A stretch of DNA of 64,000 nt, taken from Amaranthus tricolor (lineage: Eukaryota > Streptophyta > Magnoliopsida > Caryophyllales > Amaranthaceae). The position numbers and the translations under genes are program-made. The stretch covers positions 34,599,495 to 34,663,494 of the forward strand of contig NC_080047.1 in NCBI RefSeq assembly GCF_026212465.1, given 5' to 3'. This document shows, one piece after another, positions 21,484 to 31,807 of the stretch. How positions within the stretch are numbered: position 1 is the stretch's first letter; every line of letters starts with the position of its first letter. The notes beneath the pieces are model-generated. The model was not told where the DNA came from and ran no database searches. It saw nothing but the letters and a program-made list of their open reading frames with translations.

Positions 21484-23896
21484 GTTGTTGTTGTTGTTGT
21501 CGTCGTGTTAATATATTATTTTCATTAAATTTATGTACTACTATTATATGTCCTAGGTTATTTATTTTTGGACCAACTTGTGGTAACAAGTTTTAAATTA
21601 GGATGACTAAATATATTTTTTTTTAGTACACTATTATCATGATAAGCTTTTAAAATTAGTGTTTAATTAGGTTAATTGATTCTAATTTATGCTTAATTAA
21701 TTGGTACATTCTAGAATGGAATGAATGCATGAACATCCTTCAAATCTTTTCATTTTCTTTTCTTCAAGTTGATTGAACTTCCTAATGCTCATAAATTCTC
21801 AACCATTATGAAGAGTCTTTTGGGATGGTTTTTCCCCTCCTATAAATACTAGCCTATTGTTATGGAAATTTTCATTCATTCATAAACTAGCTCATAAACT
21901 TTCTTTCTCTCATTCTTTTCTCTCAAAATAAAAAAAAAAGAATACTTGCTTTATTTTTCTTCAAGTGTCAAAATATTATCATATTTTTGGGTAACTTTTG
22001 AAGACTTATTTTGAATTATTCAAGCTTACTTCAAGGAATTTATTTTGCAAATTATTTGGGAGATTTTCTTGGAGTTTTCTTTAATCTTCTAAAGATTATT
22101 ACTTTCCTCCATTATCCAGGTAACTAGATTTTTCTTCACTTAGTTTCTTAATTAAACATAGAAGTCTTGTTTAGAATTAATTAAAATTTAAATTGATTAA
22201 TTCGGTTTTATATAGTAAATTTTGCTTTAATTATTTTCGTGCATATATTATTGTTATTTTAATCTTCTATGATGTGTTATAACATAGATTAAATTAGGAT
22301 TGGTTAAAATTTATTTTCGTGATTTGAATAATTTTATTTTAAATTATTATGAAAATCTGGAAAATCTACACTTTTTATTAATAGTAATTTGGCTGTAATT
22401 TATTGATTTTAATTTATTTCCACATTATTTTAACACTAAAATATGTTACAATCAGTAGGTAATAGTGTAAATTAATTTTGATGAATTTGGGTTTAATTTT
22501 ACAAAATTATTATTTAATAATGGCTTAAACTAGTTAATTTGAATTTTGTGAATTAATTAAGGTTAAGAGGAATTAAAATCTGATTTAATTTATTAATTTA
22601 TTATTTTTGGTCATGTACCTAATTGCTTGGTTATGTGTTAATTTCATGTACTACTTGTTTATTTAATTAGATAGTTTATGACCATTTGTTGTTAAAGTCA
22701 TGTAAATAGAGAACTTGACTTTGGCATTGACTTCGACCTTGACCATTGACTTTTGTTGACTATTATAATGGCTATGTGATTTTATTTTGATGGTTTATAA
22801 AACTGTTTTGTTGCTTGTCGACAAGTTTATACTTAAGAATAAAATAACATTGTCTGTAGTATATTCTTGCCAAGAGTTGTAGTAAGGTGTATTCTTGATT
22901 AAGTTCGAATTATCCTTATTCCAAACTCAGACATTACAACTTAAACTGTATGATTTTGATCTTGATTGGTTTTGAACTACTCCTTTGGAGTTTTGGTATT
23001 TTGGAAATGGTCATTGTGGCCTTTGGGTTCTTAAGGGTAAATCCATAGTGGTTCCTTATGAACATTTGATTTGGTTTTGGAATTTGACTTTTGGGTTCTT
23101 AAGGGTAAATCCATAGTGGTTCCTTATGAACATTGGTTTTGTTGTTATTTGGAAATCGTTGGGTAAGTCCATAGTGGTTCCTTCGATTGGACAGCACATC
23201 TATAGTAGATTGGTTTTAGATTTAGTTGTCGTTCTCGTTATGCTGGATCTTCGGAAAACGAGAGAGATTGGCCATTCTTAGACAGGGTTATATCATTGTG
23301 GTTGACCCGAGGTTCGCCCTGACTTTATCTAGGCTTAGTGGGCCGCGAATTTGTTCACTGCGTCTGTTCCAAGTACGACTTGAAAATATTGTTAACTTGA
23401 TTTTTGTTAAATTGTTTTGGAAAAGTTATCCTTGGTTTTAATTGATTTGGTTACCCTACTTTGGTATTAATTGAATTGATCAACATTATTTGACTCTATT
23501 GGTTTGGCTTGTATGGTTGGATCGTTGTTAATTGGTTTGAATTTTAATTAAGTCTCGCATTAGTTCTTTGTTTAAATTTGAACCTTTGTGTTAAGGACAG
23601 TCTAGTTACTGGCCACTAAGTGGTAATTTGCGGTTTAGTTGTTGCAGGTGATGATTGAATTCACTCGGAGCGACTGGGGAATAAGACTGAGAGATGTAGG
23701 GTTACCTAGAACATTAAGTTGAAGTTTAGATGTTTTATTTATTTTTGTTTATGGGAGTGTTTTACTCCCTGGATTATTATGTAATGACTTTTTGATTTAC
23801 TTTATTCGAAGTTATAAATTTATTTTGAAAATTTTAGTGACCCAACTTAGTGTATTGTTTCCGCCAATACACCCTATATTAAGACGGGTCATTACA
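21241..23896 (+). repeat. 3' LTR of the Tekay-type element
   Basis: 2656 bp, the same length as the 5' LTR, with the same 74 nt TTA run (21410-21483) and the same internal landmarks. No difference was found by eye. Confidence 0.92.
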
Positions 23897-24279
23897 GAGG
23901 GTTTATATTTGGCTAGGGTTTAAATAACATATGGAGTGAGTGTAGGGACTCCTATTTATACTAGAAGTCATTGACAAATGATTGGGAGAAGGACCAAAAT
24001 AAAACATTCCCGTATAAGCTTATCGCGCAAGAAACAAAGTGTGTTGCTGGGCCTCGCTCGACTGGTCGAGCAGATCAATTCTTGGTCGAGCGGAGGATCA
24101 GAACAGCTACTGACTTGATCGAGCTTGTTCACTCGATCGAGCAGAAGTGTATTTCAGTCTAGCAGCTCCTAAACGCCTCTCTACATCATCATACACATAC
24201 CCACACACATCCATACACCATCACATATCATCATACTCCATTGGTGCACTCAAAGTCACACCAAAACTCCAACAGACCC

Positions 24280-25315
24280 ATTCAATACTAATTCCATTAT
24301 GGTTTTTTTTTTTTTTTTTTTTTTTATGTTTTTGGGTTTTTGATTTTAAAAGTCATATGATTAATGATATTATATATTCTATAATAATAATTTTAAAAAC
24401 TAATAATTAAAAAGATGCAATCGCTCTTCTAGTTTATTATTTTAGTATTTGTTTTTCATATAAAATGAAAACCAAATGCAAAAAATGATTACGAACATCC
24501 CCACGTAACTTAATTTTATCCTAGGAAAATACTCTATTATTATGAAACAACTGTAGATCAGGCTGAAGCAAAGATAATCATCAAAGCCCCATTTATTAAT
24601 TTTATAGAGATGTTTTTTTAAATAAAAATAAAACAAATCCAACACCATTTTCATTTAAAAACTTTTTTAAATAATACTCTTAACTATTTTTCATTAACTC
24701 AAAATACCCTCAAGTATTATTTAACCCTGTATATCACCTAGTAATGAGATGTAACCTTATATAACTTCAACTATTATTAACTTAAAATACCCCAAAACAA
24801 CCGATTAATAAATATAATGTACATAGAGTTCAGGACAAGTATCCATATACTTGAGGTTATAAAGAGTTAAATAAGAATAAATTTAGAGTATTTTGAGTCA
24901 ATGAGTAATAATTAATAGTATTATTTACAAATTAAAAGCTATAATTAAATAAAAACACAACACCATTTAAAACTATATTAAAGTTAATACTATAAAATTA
25001 TCTTAAAGATAGTTGTAAAAATTAAATCCTGATCATCATCCTTAATGTTAATAAGTAGAAAAAATTTTAATGTGTTGATATATAATATAGCTAATAATAG
25101 AGAAATGTAAAAGCTTGCAGGATTGAAAAATTAATTAGAAATATAAGATATCAATTATTTTTATAAATTAAGTGAGTTGATTATTTATGTTTTATGAATA
25201 GGTGAAATATTAAATTATGTAAGAGAATATGTTTAAGAGTTAATAAAGAGTTGATTTGGAAAGAGATTAAAAAAGAAGGAAAATAATACAACCAATAAAA
25301 ATTTGAACCTATGAA
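24280..25315. other. Intergenic DNA with a foldback repeat
   Basis: A poly-T run at 24302-24325 and the foldback at 24669-24927 are the only structures. No gene is supported; the 70-codon minus frame at 24442-24654 has no recognisable domain. Confidence 0.4.
24669..24927. mobile_element. Foldback MITE (~60 bp inverted ends)
   Basis: The left end AAATAATACTCTTAAC continues to ACTCAAAATACCCT and TTATTTAACCCT. The reverse complement of the right end gives AAATAATACTATTAAT, ACTCAAAATACTCT and TTATTTAACTCT in the same order. No convincing TSD was found, so the class is not assigned. Confidence 0.5.
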
Positions 25316-25534
25316 CAGGGCCTGTTCTAAGGGTATTCTGGATTGTGAGCAACATTTTTAATGATTTGTTTGTAAACTATTTAATTTTGAAGTAATATAA
25401 TGTTACAATACATTTTGTCTTGAAATATTTTTGTTAAAGTGGAAAAAATTTTATATTTTAATATAATAAAAGGCCTCATTTTAAAAAGCATCGGAAAAAT
25501 AAATAGAGCCTCCAATATCTTCGCTCCGCCCCTG
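25316..25534. mobile_element. hAT-like MITE, copy 1 of a dispersed family
   Basis: Starts CAGGGCCTGTTCTAAGGG and ends (reverse complement) CAGGGGCGGAGCGAAG. The interior (ttgaagtaatataatgttacaatacattttgtcttgaaatattt region) matches the copy at 50512-50799 in reverse orientation. Flanks CCTATGAA and CGTATAAC are only 5/8 alike, so the duplication has decayed. Confidence 0.6.
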
Positions 25535-25714
25535 CGTATAACCATTGATATGCTAAGAAAGATTCAACACTTATTCTACCTTATAACTAAGTTTATCTAT
25601 ATGATTTTTCATATATAAGGTCTTTCATTTTAGGGTCATGTGCAATTGAACATTTGATTGCACACTTGACGCTCCCAAATTAACCCACTTGTTGGAAAGG
25701 CTGCTACTTTCTAA

Positions 25715-26031
25715 GTTCGTTTCGTTTGATTAGTAGTACTAAATGGTAGTAATGAGAATGATTTATAGTGTAAAACTTCATCAATAGTTCCATATCGTTC
25801 CCATGGTTATGAAACTTTGATCACAAAAAAGTTTTTTCTTTTACAATTTCCATCACCACCTAATACCACATCTCCAATGGTAATGCATTGGAATGAATTT
25901 TATGAAAAAAATGTGATGGTTGAAGTTGGACAAGCATGGCCATCAAGGTAGCCAAGAGATTTTTCAACCAAAATTACACTAATTTTTTATTCCCATTACC
26001 ATCGTTTATTACCACCTACCAAATGGGCCGT
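25715..26031. mobile_element. Possible Tourist/PIF-like MITE
   Basis: The left end GTTCGTTTCGTTTGATTAGT and the reverse complement of the right end ACGGCCCATTTGGTAGG are loosely alike. Similarity continues (ggtagtaatgagaat versus ggtaatgggaat). TAA flanks both ends (25712-25714, 26032-26034). The 317 bp size fits a Tourist-type MITE, but TIR identity is poor. Confidence 0.4.
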
Positions 26032-26250
26032 TAATGTGTCAACCCTATGAAGAAGCCAACGCAATGTTGCAGGTTAAAAGTGGGAAATACACGTAGGACA
26101 AACCGTCATTTGAGATGGCGGTTTATCCTATTATTTTCTTTTTGGTTTCAATTCTTTAAGACAAAATCGTTGTCTTAGATGGCTGTTTGCTAAAAAAATT
26201 TTCACAAATCGCCAATTAAAATTGCGGTTTGATTTGAACAAAAATAAATA

Positions 26251-26254
<4 letters not shown>

Positions 26255-26314
<60 letters not shown>
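26255..26314. repeat. (TA)n microsatellite
   Basis: About 30 TA units, self-complementary. Upstream at 26095-26235 are short GGCGGTTT/AAACCG inverted words of unknown origin. Confidence 0.9.
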
Positions 26315-26318
<4 letters not shown>

Positions 26319-26405
26319 GTATCAGCTGACGTAGACGGTATCCAAGAAAATTTATTACACAAAATGGGAATTATGTTATTTAAACAATTTTAAGAGAAAT
26401 GGGTC

Positions 26406-26850
26406 TTGATTATATTGCGTTATTGTGTAGGCTTAATAATAGTTGTACTTGTTACTTTACTTATATCCAAGAGAATGAATAGTCATAAATGTTACCCCGA
26501 TACTATCGATGACCTAACTAACTTAGAACGAATATTCACCTCTTCTCCCAACGAATATTCACTTATTGTTATATGTCGAAATTCGAACGTTCGTGTGAAG
26601 TCGCATTATGATTCTTTTGAAAAATAAAACTTTTTTTACAATAAATAAATTTATAACTTTCAAATACAAGCTAATTGCAAAATCCACTTAAAATAAAAAT
26701 ATATATGAAGCTTTTCTCAATCATTATTATAACTCTTTATTCAATCTTTGCATTCAAGATAAGATATTTGAATGAGTTTTGAGTACAATATTTTGTATTA
26801 GGTAAATTGTATGTCTTGTGTGTACTTACTTTTAATAATTTTGTTCAACT

Positions 26851-26852
<2 letters not shown>
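26406..26852. other. Intergenic DNA, no supported gene
   Basis: A 73-codon plus frame (26406-26627) has no recognisable domain. Nothing else is seen. Confidence 0.3.
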
Positions 26853-26912
<60 letters not shown>

Positions 26913-26919
26913 ATAATAA
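26853..26919. repeat. Palindromic (AAT)n-(ATT)n repeat
   Basis: A run of AAT units turns directly into a run of ATT units, making a nearly perfect inverted repeat able to form a hairpin of about 30 bp. Confidence 0.85.
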
Positions 26920-26929
26920 ATTAATCTTT

Positions 26930-27258
26930 TAGAAGTGTTACTATACTAATGCGACTAATTATATACTACTAATAAAAAATACACCAATATATACGATACG
27001 ACTAATAATGAACTAACAATACAGTAATACGACTAATTACATACTAATATTAAAATAATACAACTAATAATACACTAATACAACTAATAGTATGCATACT
27101 TATGCAACTAATAATACAATAATAAGAGTAATTATGTTAATTCTACATTAAGTCGACTAATTATATACTAATACAACTAATATTATTCTAATGATACACA
27201 ACTACTATTAACATACTAATACTACTACACTAAGACGACTAATTAATACGTACTACAT
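26930..27258. repeat. Degenerate ACTAATA-type short repeat
   Basis: The words ACTAATA, ACAACTAATA and CGACTAATTA recur about every 10-20 bp across the whole stretch (for example tacgactaattacatactaat). It is low-complexity satellite-like DNA with no coding signal. Confidence 0.6.

Positions 27259-27259
<1 letters not shown>

Positions 27260-27330
<71 letters not shown>
27260..27330. repeat. (AAT)n microsatellite
   Basis: About 23 uninterrupted AAT units. Confidence 0.9.
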
Positions 27331-27331
<1 letters not shown>

Positions 27332-27396
27332 ACTAAGTTGTAGGAGTGTTATGTTATAAGTATACTAACATTACATAGATTATCACTAAACAACTA

Positions 27397-27482
27397 ATGG
27401 CCTAGTGATTGGAGTGTTTCTATACTAACCTGGAGGTCTTGGGTTCAAATCCTGTATAAATGATTTGTAGCCATGTGTTGTG
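27397..27482 (+). mobile_element. tRNA-like SINE head
   Basis: TGGCCTAGTGATTGGAG resembles a pol III A box, and about 35 bp downstream TGGGTTCAAATCCTG contains a good B box (GGTTCAAATCC). This spacing is typical of tRNA-derived SINEs. The body would be cut by the hAT inserted at 27491; no A-rich tail was found. Confidence 0.4.
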
Positions 27483-27784
27483 CATGTAGTTAGGGCTGAA
27501 CAGAGTTTGGTCTAAACCGTAAACCAAACCGGACCAAACCGTAATTTAAATATATGGTCTGGTCAACGGTCTAAATGGTCTGGTCCAGTTTTTTTATTAA
27601 AAAAACAGTTTCCGGTCCGGTCCCGGTTTTAAAATTTTCAGACCAGACCGGACCGGAAAACCGTAATAAATTTCGGTCTGGTGAAAACCGTAAATCGTAG
27701 ACCGGAACCCGTAATTTCCATTTTATTTAAAATTTTAAATGTTAGTATGTTACTATTATAACATTATGAATCAATGGAAGCTCT

Positions 27785-28030
27785 GAGCCTTTGATTCTGA
27801 AGCTCTCCCACCCATCGATTCCTTCTCCAGTTCTCTTTCTCCCTCGTTCCTTCTCCCTCGTTCCTTCTCATTCTCCCTCGATCCCTTCTCCTTCTCCCTC
27901 GATTCCGTCTCCTTCTCTCTCGATTCCTTCCTTCTCCTTCTCCCTTGATTTCTCCCTCGATTAATCTCTGAAGATTCTGAAGCTGTGTTGTGCTTCTGTG
28001 CTTCTTCGAGGTTTCGACGCTCCTCCTTCA
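27785..28030 (+). repeat. Pyrimidine-rich minisatellite in the hAT leader
   Basis: Imperfect units such as TTCTCCCTCGATTCC and CCTCGTTCCTTCTC repeat about ten times. The Arg/Glu-rich frame on the other strand is a shadow of this repeat. It lies in the 5' untranslated exon, ahead of a donor AAT|GTAAGTA at about 28068. Confidence 0.7.
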
Positions 28031-28772
28031 ACACTTTACCACGGAATCAAGTGTAGAATCTCTTAATGTAAGTATATTGGTTGATTTTTGATTTTTTAGG
28101 GTTTTTTTTATCAGTTTTTGTTTAAATTCGAAGATGAATGGATTGCTTCTGGTGGTTAGGGACAAATGGATTGCTTCTGGTTGTTATGTTAATCCTAAGA
28201 AAATGCAAGAAAATGTTAATATGTTGAATGTCCTCCTTTAGTTTTTTATATTAGTTTTTGTTATGGACCATCGGTAGCCGGTGGTGATACACGGCTGAAC
28301 ACAAGTACCACCGTTAAAAATAAAGCCGTTTAAGCTAAAAGCGGCCAAAAATAGACTATTAGATTGATAAATCTTGGACCTATTCTTAAAATGGAGAAAA
28401 ATGAGGCTGATAAAAGTACCCCAAATATTATATGGAATTTGAATTTCATGAAGTGTTGTTGAATCTCCATTTTCTGGGTTGATTGAAATCTGAAAATTTT
28501 GGGAGGTGTAAAATTTGTAATTTTAGTGAAAAATTAATTAGGTTTTCTTTGTTTGGGGATTCTTGAGATTGAACTTTTGGGTTGTTTTGTTACTCCTAAT
28601 TGTGGGTGGGGATTTAATGGTGCTAGATGGTGGTATAGTATTGTCTGTCCAGTACAGACCTTTGTTTGTATCTACAAAATGTGTTTCAAAATCATAAAAA
28701 AAATAGCATAGTATTTCCATTGGTGTAAATCAGAATAAAAGAAAATAACACATATAATCTTTTTCAATTGTA

Positions 28773-29962
28773 GATGTCGATTGATGAACCTTTATAGTTT
28801 GCGATGAAAATGAAGTGGATGATCAAAATGGTAATGAAATCAAAAACGACGAAGCTATGAGCAAACAAAGGAGGAAGCTTGTGAAATCAAGATCCGATAT
28901 ATGGGATCACTTCACCAAATTTACAAACAAAAATATGGAAAAGAAATGTAAGTGCAACTATTGTGTTTGTGAATATAAGTGCAATCCTAGTGTAAATAGG
29001 ACTAGTACTTATAGAGCACATTTAAGTAAGTGTCTTAGATTTTCACTCAATAACAAATCAAATGCTACTTAAACACAATTGAGTTTTCAATCAAGTGTTA
29101 ATGAACAAGGGGAACAAGAAGCTCACATAAAGAGTTGGATGTTTAACTATGAGGCTTGTAGGAAAGGCTTAGCGTTCATGATAATTGTTGATGAACTTCC
29201 CTTTAGATTTGTTGAAGCCCAGGGGTTTAGGTACTTTTGCTCATAGATGCAAAATAAGTTTTTGGTTCCTTCTAGAATGACTGTTGCTAGAGATTGTTAT
29301 GAGATGTTTTTGGATGAAAGGTTGAAACTAAAGTCGTTTATAAAAACTAATTGTAGGAGAGTATGTCTTACTACTAACACATGGACTTCAATTCAAAAAA
29401 TTAATTATATGTGTTTAACTGCTCATTTTATTGATAATGATTGGAAGTTAAATAAAAGAATCTTAAACTTTTGTCCAATATCAAGTCATAAAGGTCAGGC
29501 CATTGGAAAGACAATTGAGAAATGTTTGCTTGCTTGGGGTCTTGAAAATGTGATGACCATTACTGTTGACAATGCTAGTTCTAATGACACTGCAATTGCT
29601 TATTTAAAAAATAGAGTCAATACGTGGGGAACTAGTGTGTTGAATGGAGAATATTTGCATGTAAGATGTATTGCTCATATCATGAACTTAATGGTTAATG
29701 ATGGTCTTAAATTAGTTACTGATGTTGTTTGTCGAGTTCGAGGTGCTGTTAAATTTATTTTATCTTCTCCATCTAGAATTGAAAAGTTTTATAAGTGTGT
29801 TTCGGATGAGAAGATTCCATCAAAAAACATGTTGTCTCTTGATGTGGTCACACGGTGGAACTCAACTTATTTGATGTTAAGCATTGCTTTGAAGTTTATA
29901 TTGGCATTTGAGAGGTATGATGGGGAAGATCCAAATTTTCATGAGCATCTTCTAGATCCACA
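28773..29962 (+). pseudogene. hAT transposase, 5' part, interrupted by CACTA
   Basis: After a leader intron ending TTGTAG, the gene starts at ATG 28773 (MSIDEPL) but meets a TAG within eight codons. The main frame, opening about 28800, encodes a BED finger: SDIWDHFTKF, CKCNYC, HLSKC. A TAA at 29070 and a TAG at 29244 interrupt it. The catalytic region follows: CLTTNTWTS, where Asn replaces the first catalytic Asp of hAT enzymes, then VDNASSND with the second Asp and RCIAHIMNL. The region RWNSTYLM is present. Coding reaches LLDPH, where the CACTA begins; the exon resumes in frame at 41426 when the insert and one ACA copy are ignored. The enzyme is not functional. Confidence 0.85.
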
Positions 29963-29970
29963 CACTAGTG

Positions 29971-30256
29971 GAAAAAATTGTATTTGCTGCTCATTATTTG
30001 CTGCGGTTTTTTCATATTCGCAGCAATAAAGAGGAGAATGAATAAGGAAAAAAAAAAAACCTTTAATTGCTGCGGTTAACCAGTGGACCGCAGCAAATAT
30101 TATTCAAAACAAATTAATTGCTCCGGTTAAGGCCAAACCGCAGCAAATAGCGCTTCATTATTTCCTTAATTGCTCCGGTTTTTCATGAACCGCAGCAAAT
30201 AAACCGGGAAAATAACTTAATTGCTCCGGTTTCCTTTGAACCGCGGCAAATGAGCT
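29971..30256. repeat. Left subterminal hairpin array of the CACTA
   Basis: About five imperfect palindromes of 33-40 bp, each of the form AATTGCTSCGGTT-spacer-AACCGCAGCAAATA, at 51 bp spacing. Such repeats bind the TNPA-type protein in En/Spm (family knowledge). Confidence 0.85.
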
Positions 30257-30423
30257 TTGGAATTTTAAGAAAACCCGCCATAATCATCAGTTTCTTTTTC
30301 ACAATAAACCCTTCACAAAACCCTTCATACAAAACGATTAAACTGCCTTTTGTTCTCTCAAACGAACCCATTGAAAACCAAAAACCCAGAACTGTACGTT
30401 TGCTACTGCTGTTCTACTGCTGC

Positions 30424-30640
30424 TTTGTTCTCTCAATCAAACGTTTGCTTGTTCTACTGTACGTGTTCATCTTTATTTTCATTCACAAACCCAGAACAAA
30501 CGTTTGCTTGTTCTACTGTACGTGTTCATCTTCATTGTCATTCACAAACCCAGAAATCAAAAGTTTGCTTGTTCTACTGTGTTCACAAACGTTTGCTTGT
30601 TTCGTGCATTTGCTTGTTCTACTGTGTGCGCATTCTTCAA
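30424..30640 (+). repeat. Tandem repeat in the CACTA leader
   Basis: A unit with GTTTGCTTGTTCTACTGT, CGTGTTCATCTT and CATTCACAAACCCAGAA recurs three to four times with shrinking length. Overlapping frames here are shadows. The leader ends at a donor-like AAG|GTATTA at 30697; with an acceptor TAATTAG at 31800-31806 this predicts a ~1.1 kb 5' leader intron. Confidence 0.65.
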
Positions 30641-31108
30641 AACCGTTGTTTGAAACCAAAGGCATTTGCTTGTTCATCTTCAAAACTCACGAATTAAGGT
30701 ATTATTTCTCTTTTTAATTTCAATAAGCATTGAAATAGCTCATTGTTGCTTCTGTTCTTGTTGCTGGTCACATTTGCTTTGTTCTTGTTGTTGGTCGCAT
30801 GTGATTGTTTTACACTTATTATTTCATTGATTAGATTATATATTAGTTCAATCTAATCTAGATGATGATCAAAACAAAGAAAACTAAAAAATTAAAATTA
30901 AAAATGAAGATGTACGTGGGTTTGTAAATATCTAAATTTGACAAAAAAAAAGAAGTTTTCAAAGATTTAATTGCATATAAAATATCGTTTATCTAATCTT
31001 GATGAAAAAAATATAAATGGGCATGAGAAATGAAAAGGAAATTTGTTTTTAAATAATAGTTAGTTAAAGATATAAAAAAAAAAAAAGAAAAGAAAAGAAA
31101 AAGAATGT

Positions 31109-31216
31109 GCCACCAGTTCCATATTTGTGAAGATAATTCTTCAAAGTAGCATCTTCTTCAGGAGACCATGGCCCTCTTTTCACATTTGCTTTATCACAAC
31201 AAGGTGGTCTTCCCAT
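31109..31216 (-). pseudogene. Captured R2R3-MYB gene start (antisense in CACTA)
   Basis: From ATG 31216 the minus strand encodes 36 residues: [20 protein letters not shown], then [16 protein letters not shown]. This is the N-terminus of a plant R2R3-MYB repeat 2, with its first Trp (GPW) and acidic EED. Homology stops after GTGG, before the expected Asn-Trp and before the usual first intron. A TATA box and short leader precede it, so promoter, leader and start of the gene were taken together. It lies inside the predicted CACTA leader intron, opposite to the transposase genes. The peptide is too short to bind DNA as a MYB. Gene-fragment capture is established for CACTA elements; the donor MYB is not in this window. 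Confidence 0.85.
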
Positions 31217-31280
31217 TTTTATTCCACTAACAAACAACCCCTTATTATTAAACAACAGGATTTTTATTTGGTTTTGGGGT

Positions 31281-31287
31281 TTTTATA
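31281..31287 (-). promoter_or_regulatory. TATA box of the captured MYB promoter
   Basis: The minus strand reads CATTTATAAAAACCCC, 65 bp upstream of the MYB ATG. Sequence from here to about 31700 may be captured MYB promoter; its far edge cannot be set by eye. Confidence 0.5.
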
Positions 31288-31807
31288 AATGTAACAGTGA
31301 CCCTTGACTTAATATGACTTTGGTTTATTTTATTTTATTTTATTTTTTTTTATAATAAATTAATAAATATTTTTTATTGAATACAATATACAATAAATTT
31401 AAAAGTTGTAGTTGTGTATTATTGGTGTTTGTTTGTTTACTTTTCCCTTGGTATATACTTTAAAGGATAAACCTAGCTAGTCAAACAATTTTACCACATG
31501 GATTGATCACTTTTTTTTCTTGTTATAAAAGGCCTACCTAAGAATACGAACTAAGGGAGATGTGGAGGTTTGTTGCTTTTTGTCACTCATACAACTATCA
31601 AATTTTGAATTCATTAAGAAAATTAGTAGATCATAAGTCAAATACTTTGACTTATAATTTAAAATTAATTTTAATTCGGATGTTTTGATATTTGTTAAAA
31701 ATGTGGTTTGTTGTTAATTGTTATACTTATTAAAATTATAAATAAGTATATATGTTTAAAAGTTGTGTATTAATTTTGTTTTGAATCAATTAATCACACT
31801 AATTAGG

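Larger units (their letters stand above)
14964..23896 (+). mobile_element. Full-length Tekay-type chromovirus lacking gag
   Basis: The 8933 bp element is bounded by GAGGG on both sides (14959-14963, 23897-23901) and has two 2656 bp LTRs (TGTAATGCC...CATTACA). The primer-binding site, pol with C-terminal chromodomain and polypurine tract are in place. Only about 190 bp separate the primer-binding site from the protease, so gag is absent. Every LTR stretch I compared is identical, including a 74 nt TTA repeat, which points to a very recent insertion into the older copia solo LTR. Confidence 0.92.
14676..24274 (-). mobile_element. Solo LTR of a copia family, split by a chromovirus
   Basis: Two pieces, 14676-14963 and 23902-24274, together about 661 bp, match the LTRs of the copia element at 54546-59973 in order. 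Shared landmarks are aacacccaagacca, the gatttacgatgttaaccccaa block, TCGCGCAAGAAA, the GGTCGAGC cluster and the terminal caaaactccaaca. The outer flanks are GACCC (14671-14675) and GACCC (24275-24279), an intact 5 bp duplication. A lone LTR with a TSD is the product of LTR-LTR recombination. Orientation is inferred from the full-length relative. Confidence 0.85.

Noticed and set aside
27771..28034. Arg/Glu-rich 87-codon minus frame
   Set aside because: Shadow of the pyrimidine-rich minisatellite in the hAT leader.
30250..30717. 155-codon and 115-codon plus frames
   Set aside because: Overlapping frames in the tandem-repeat leader of the CACTA element.
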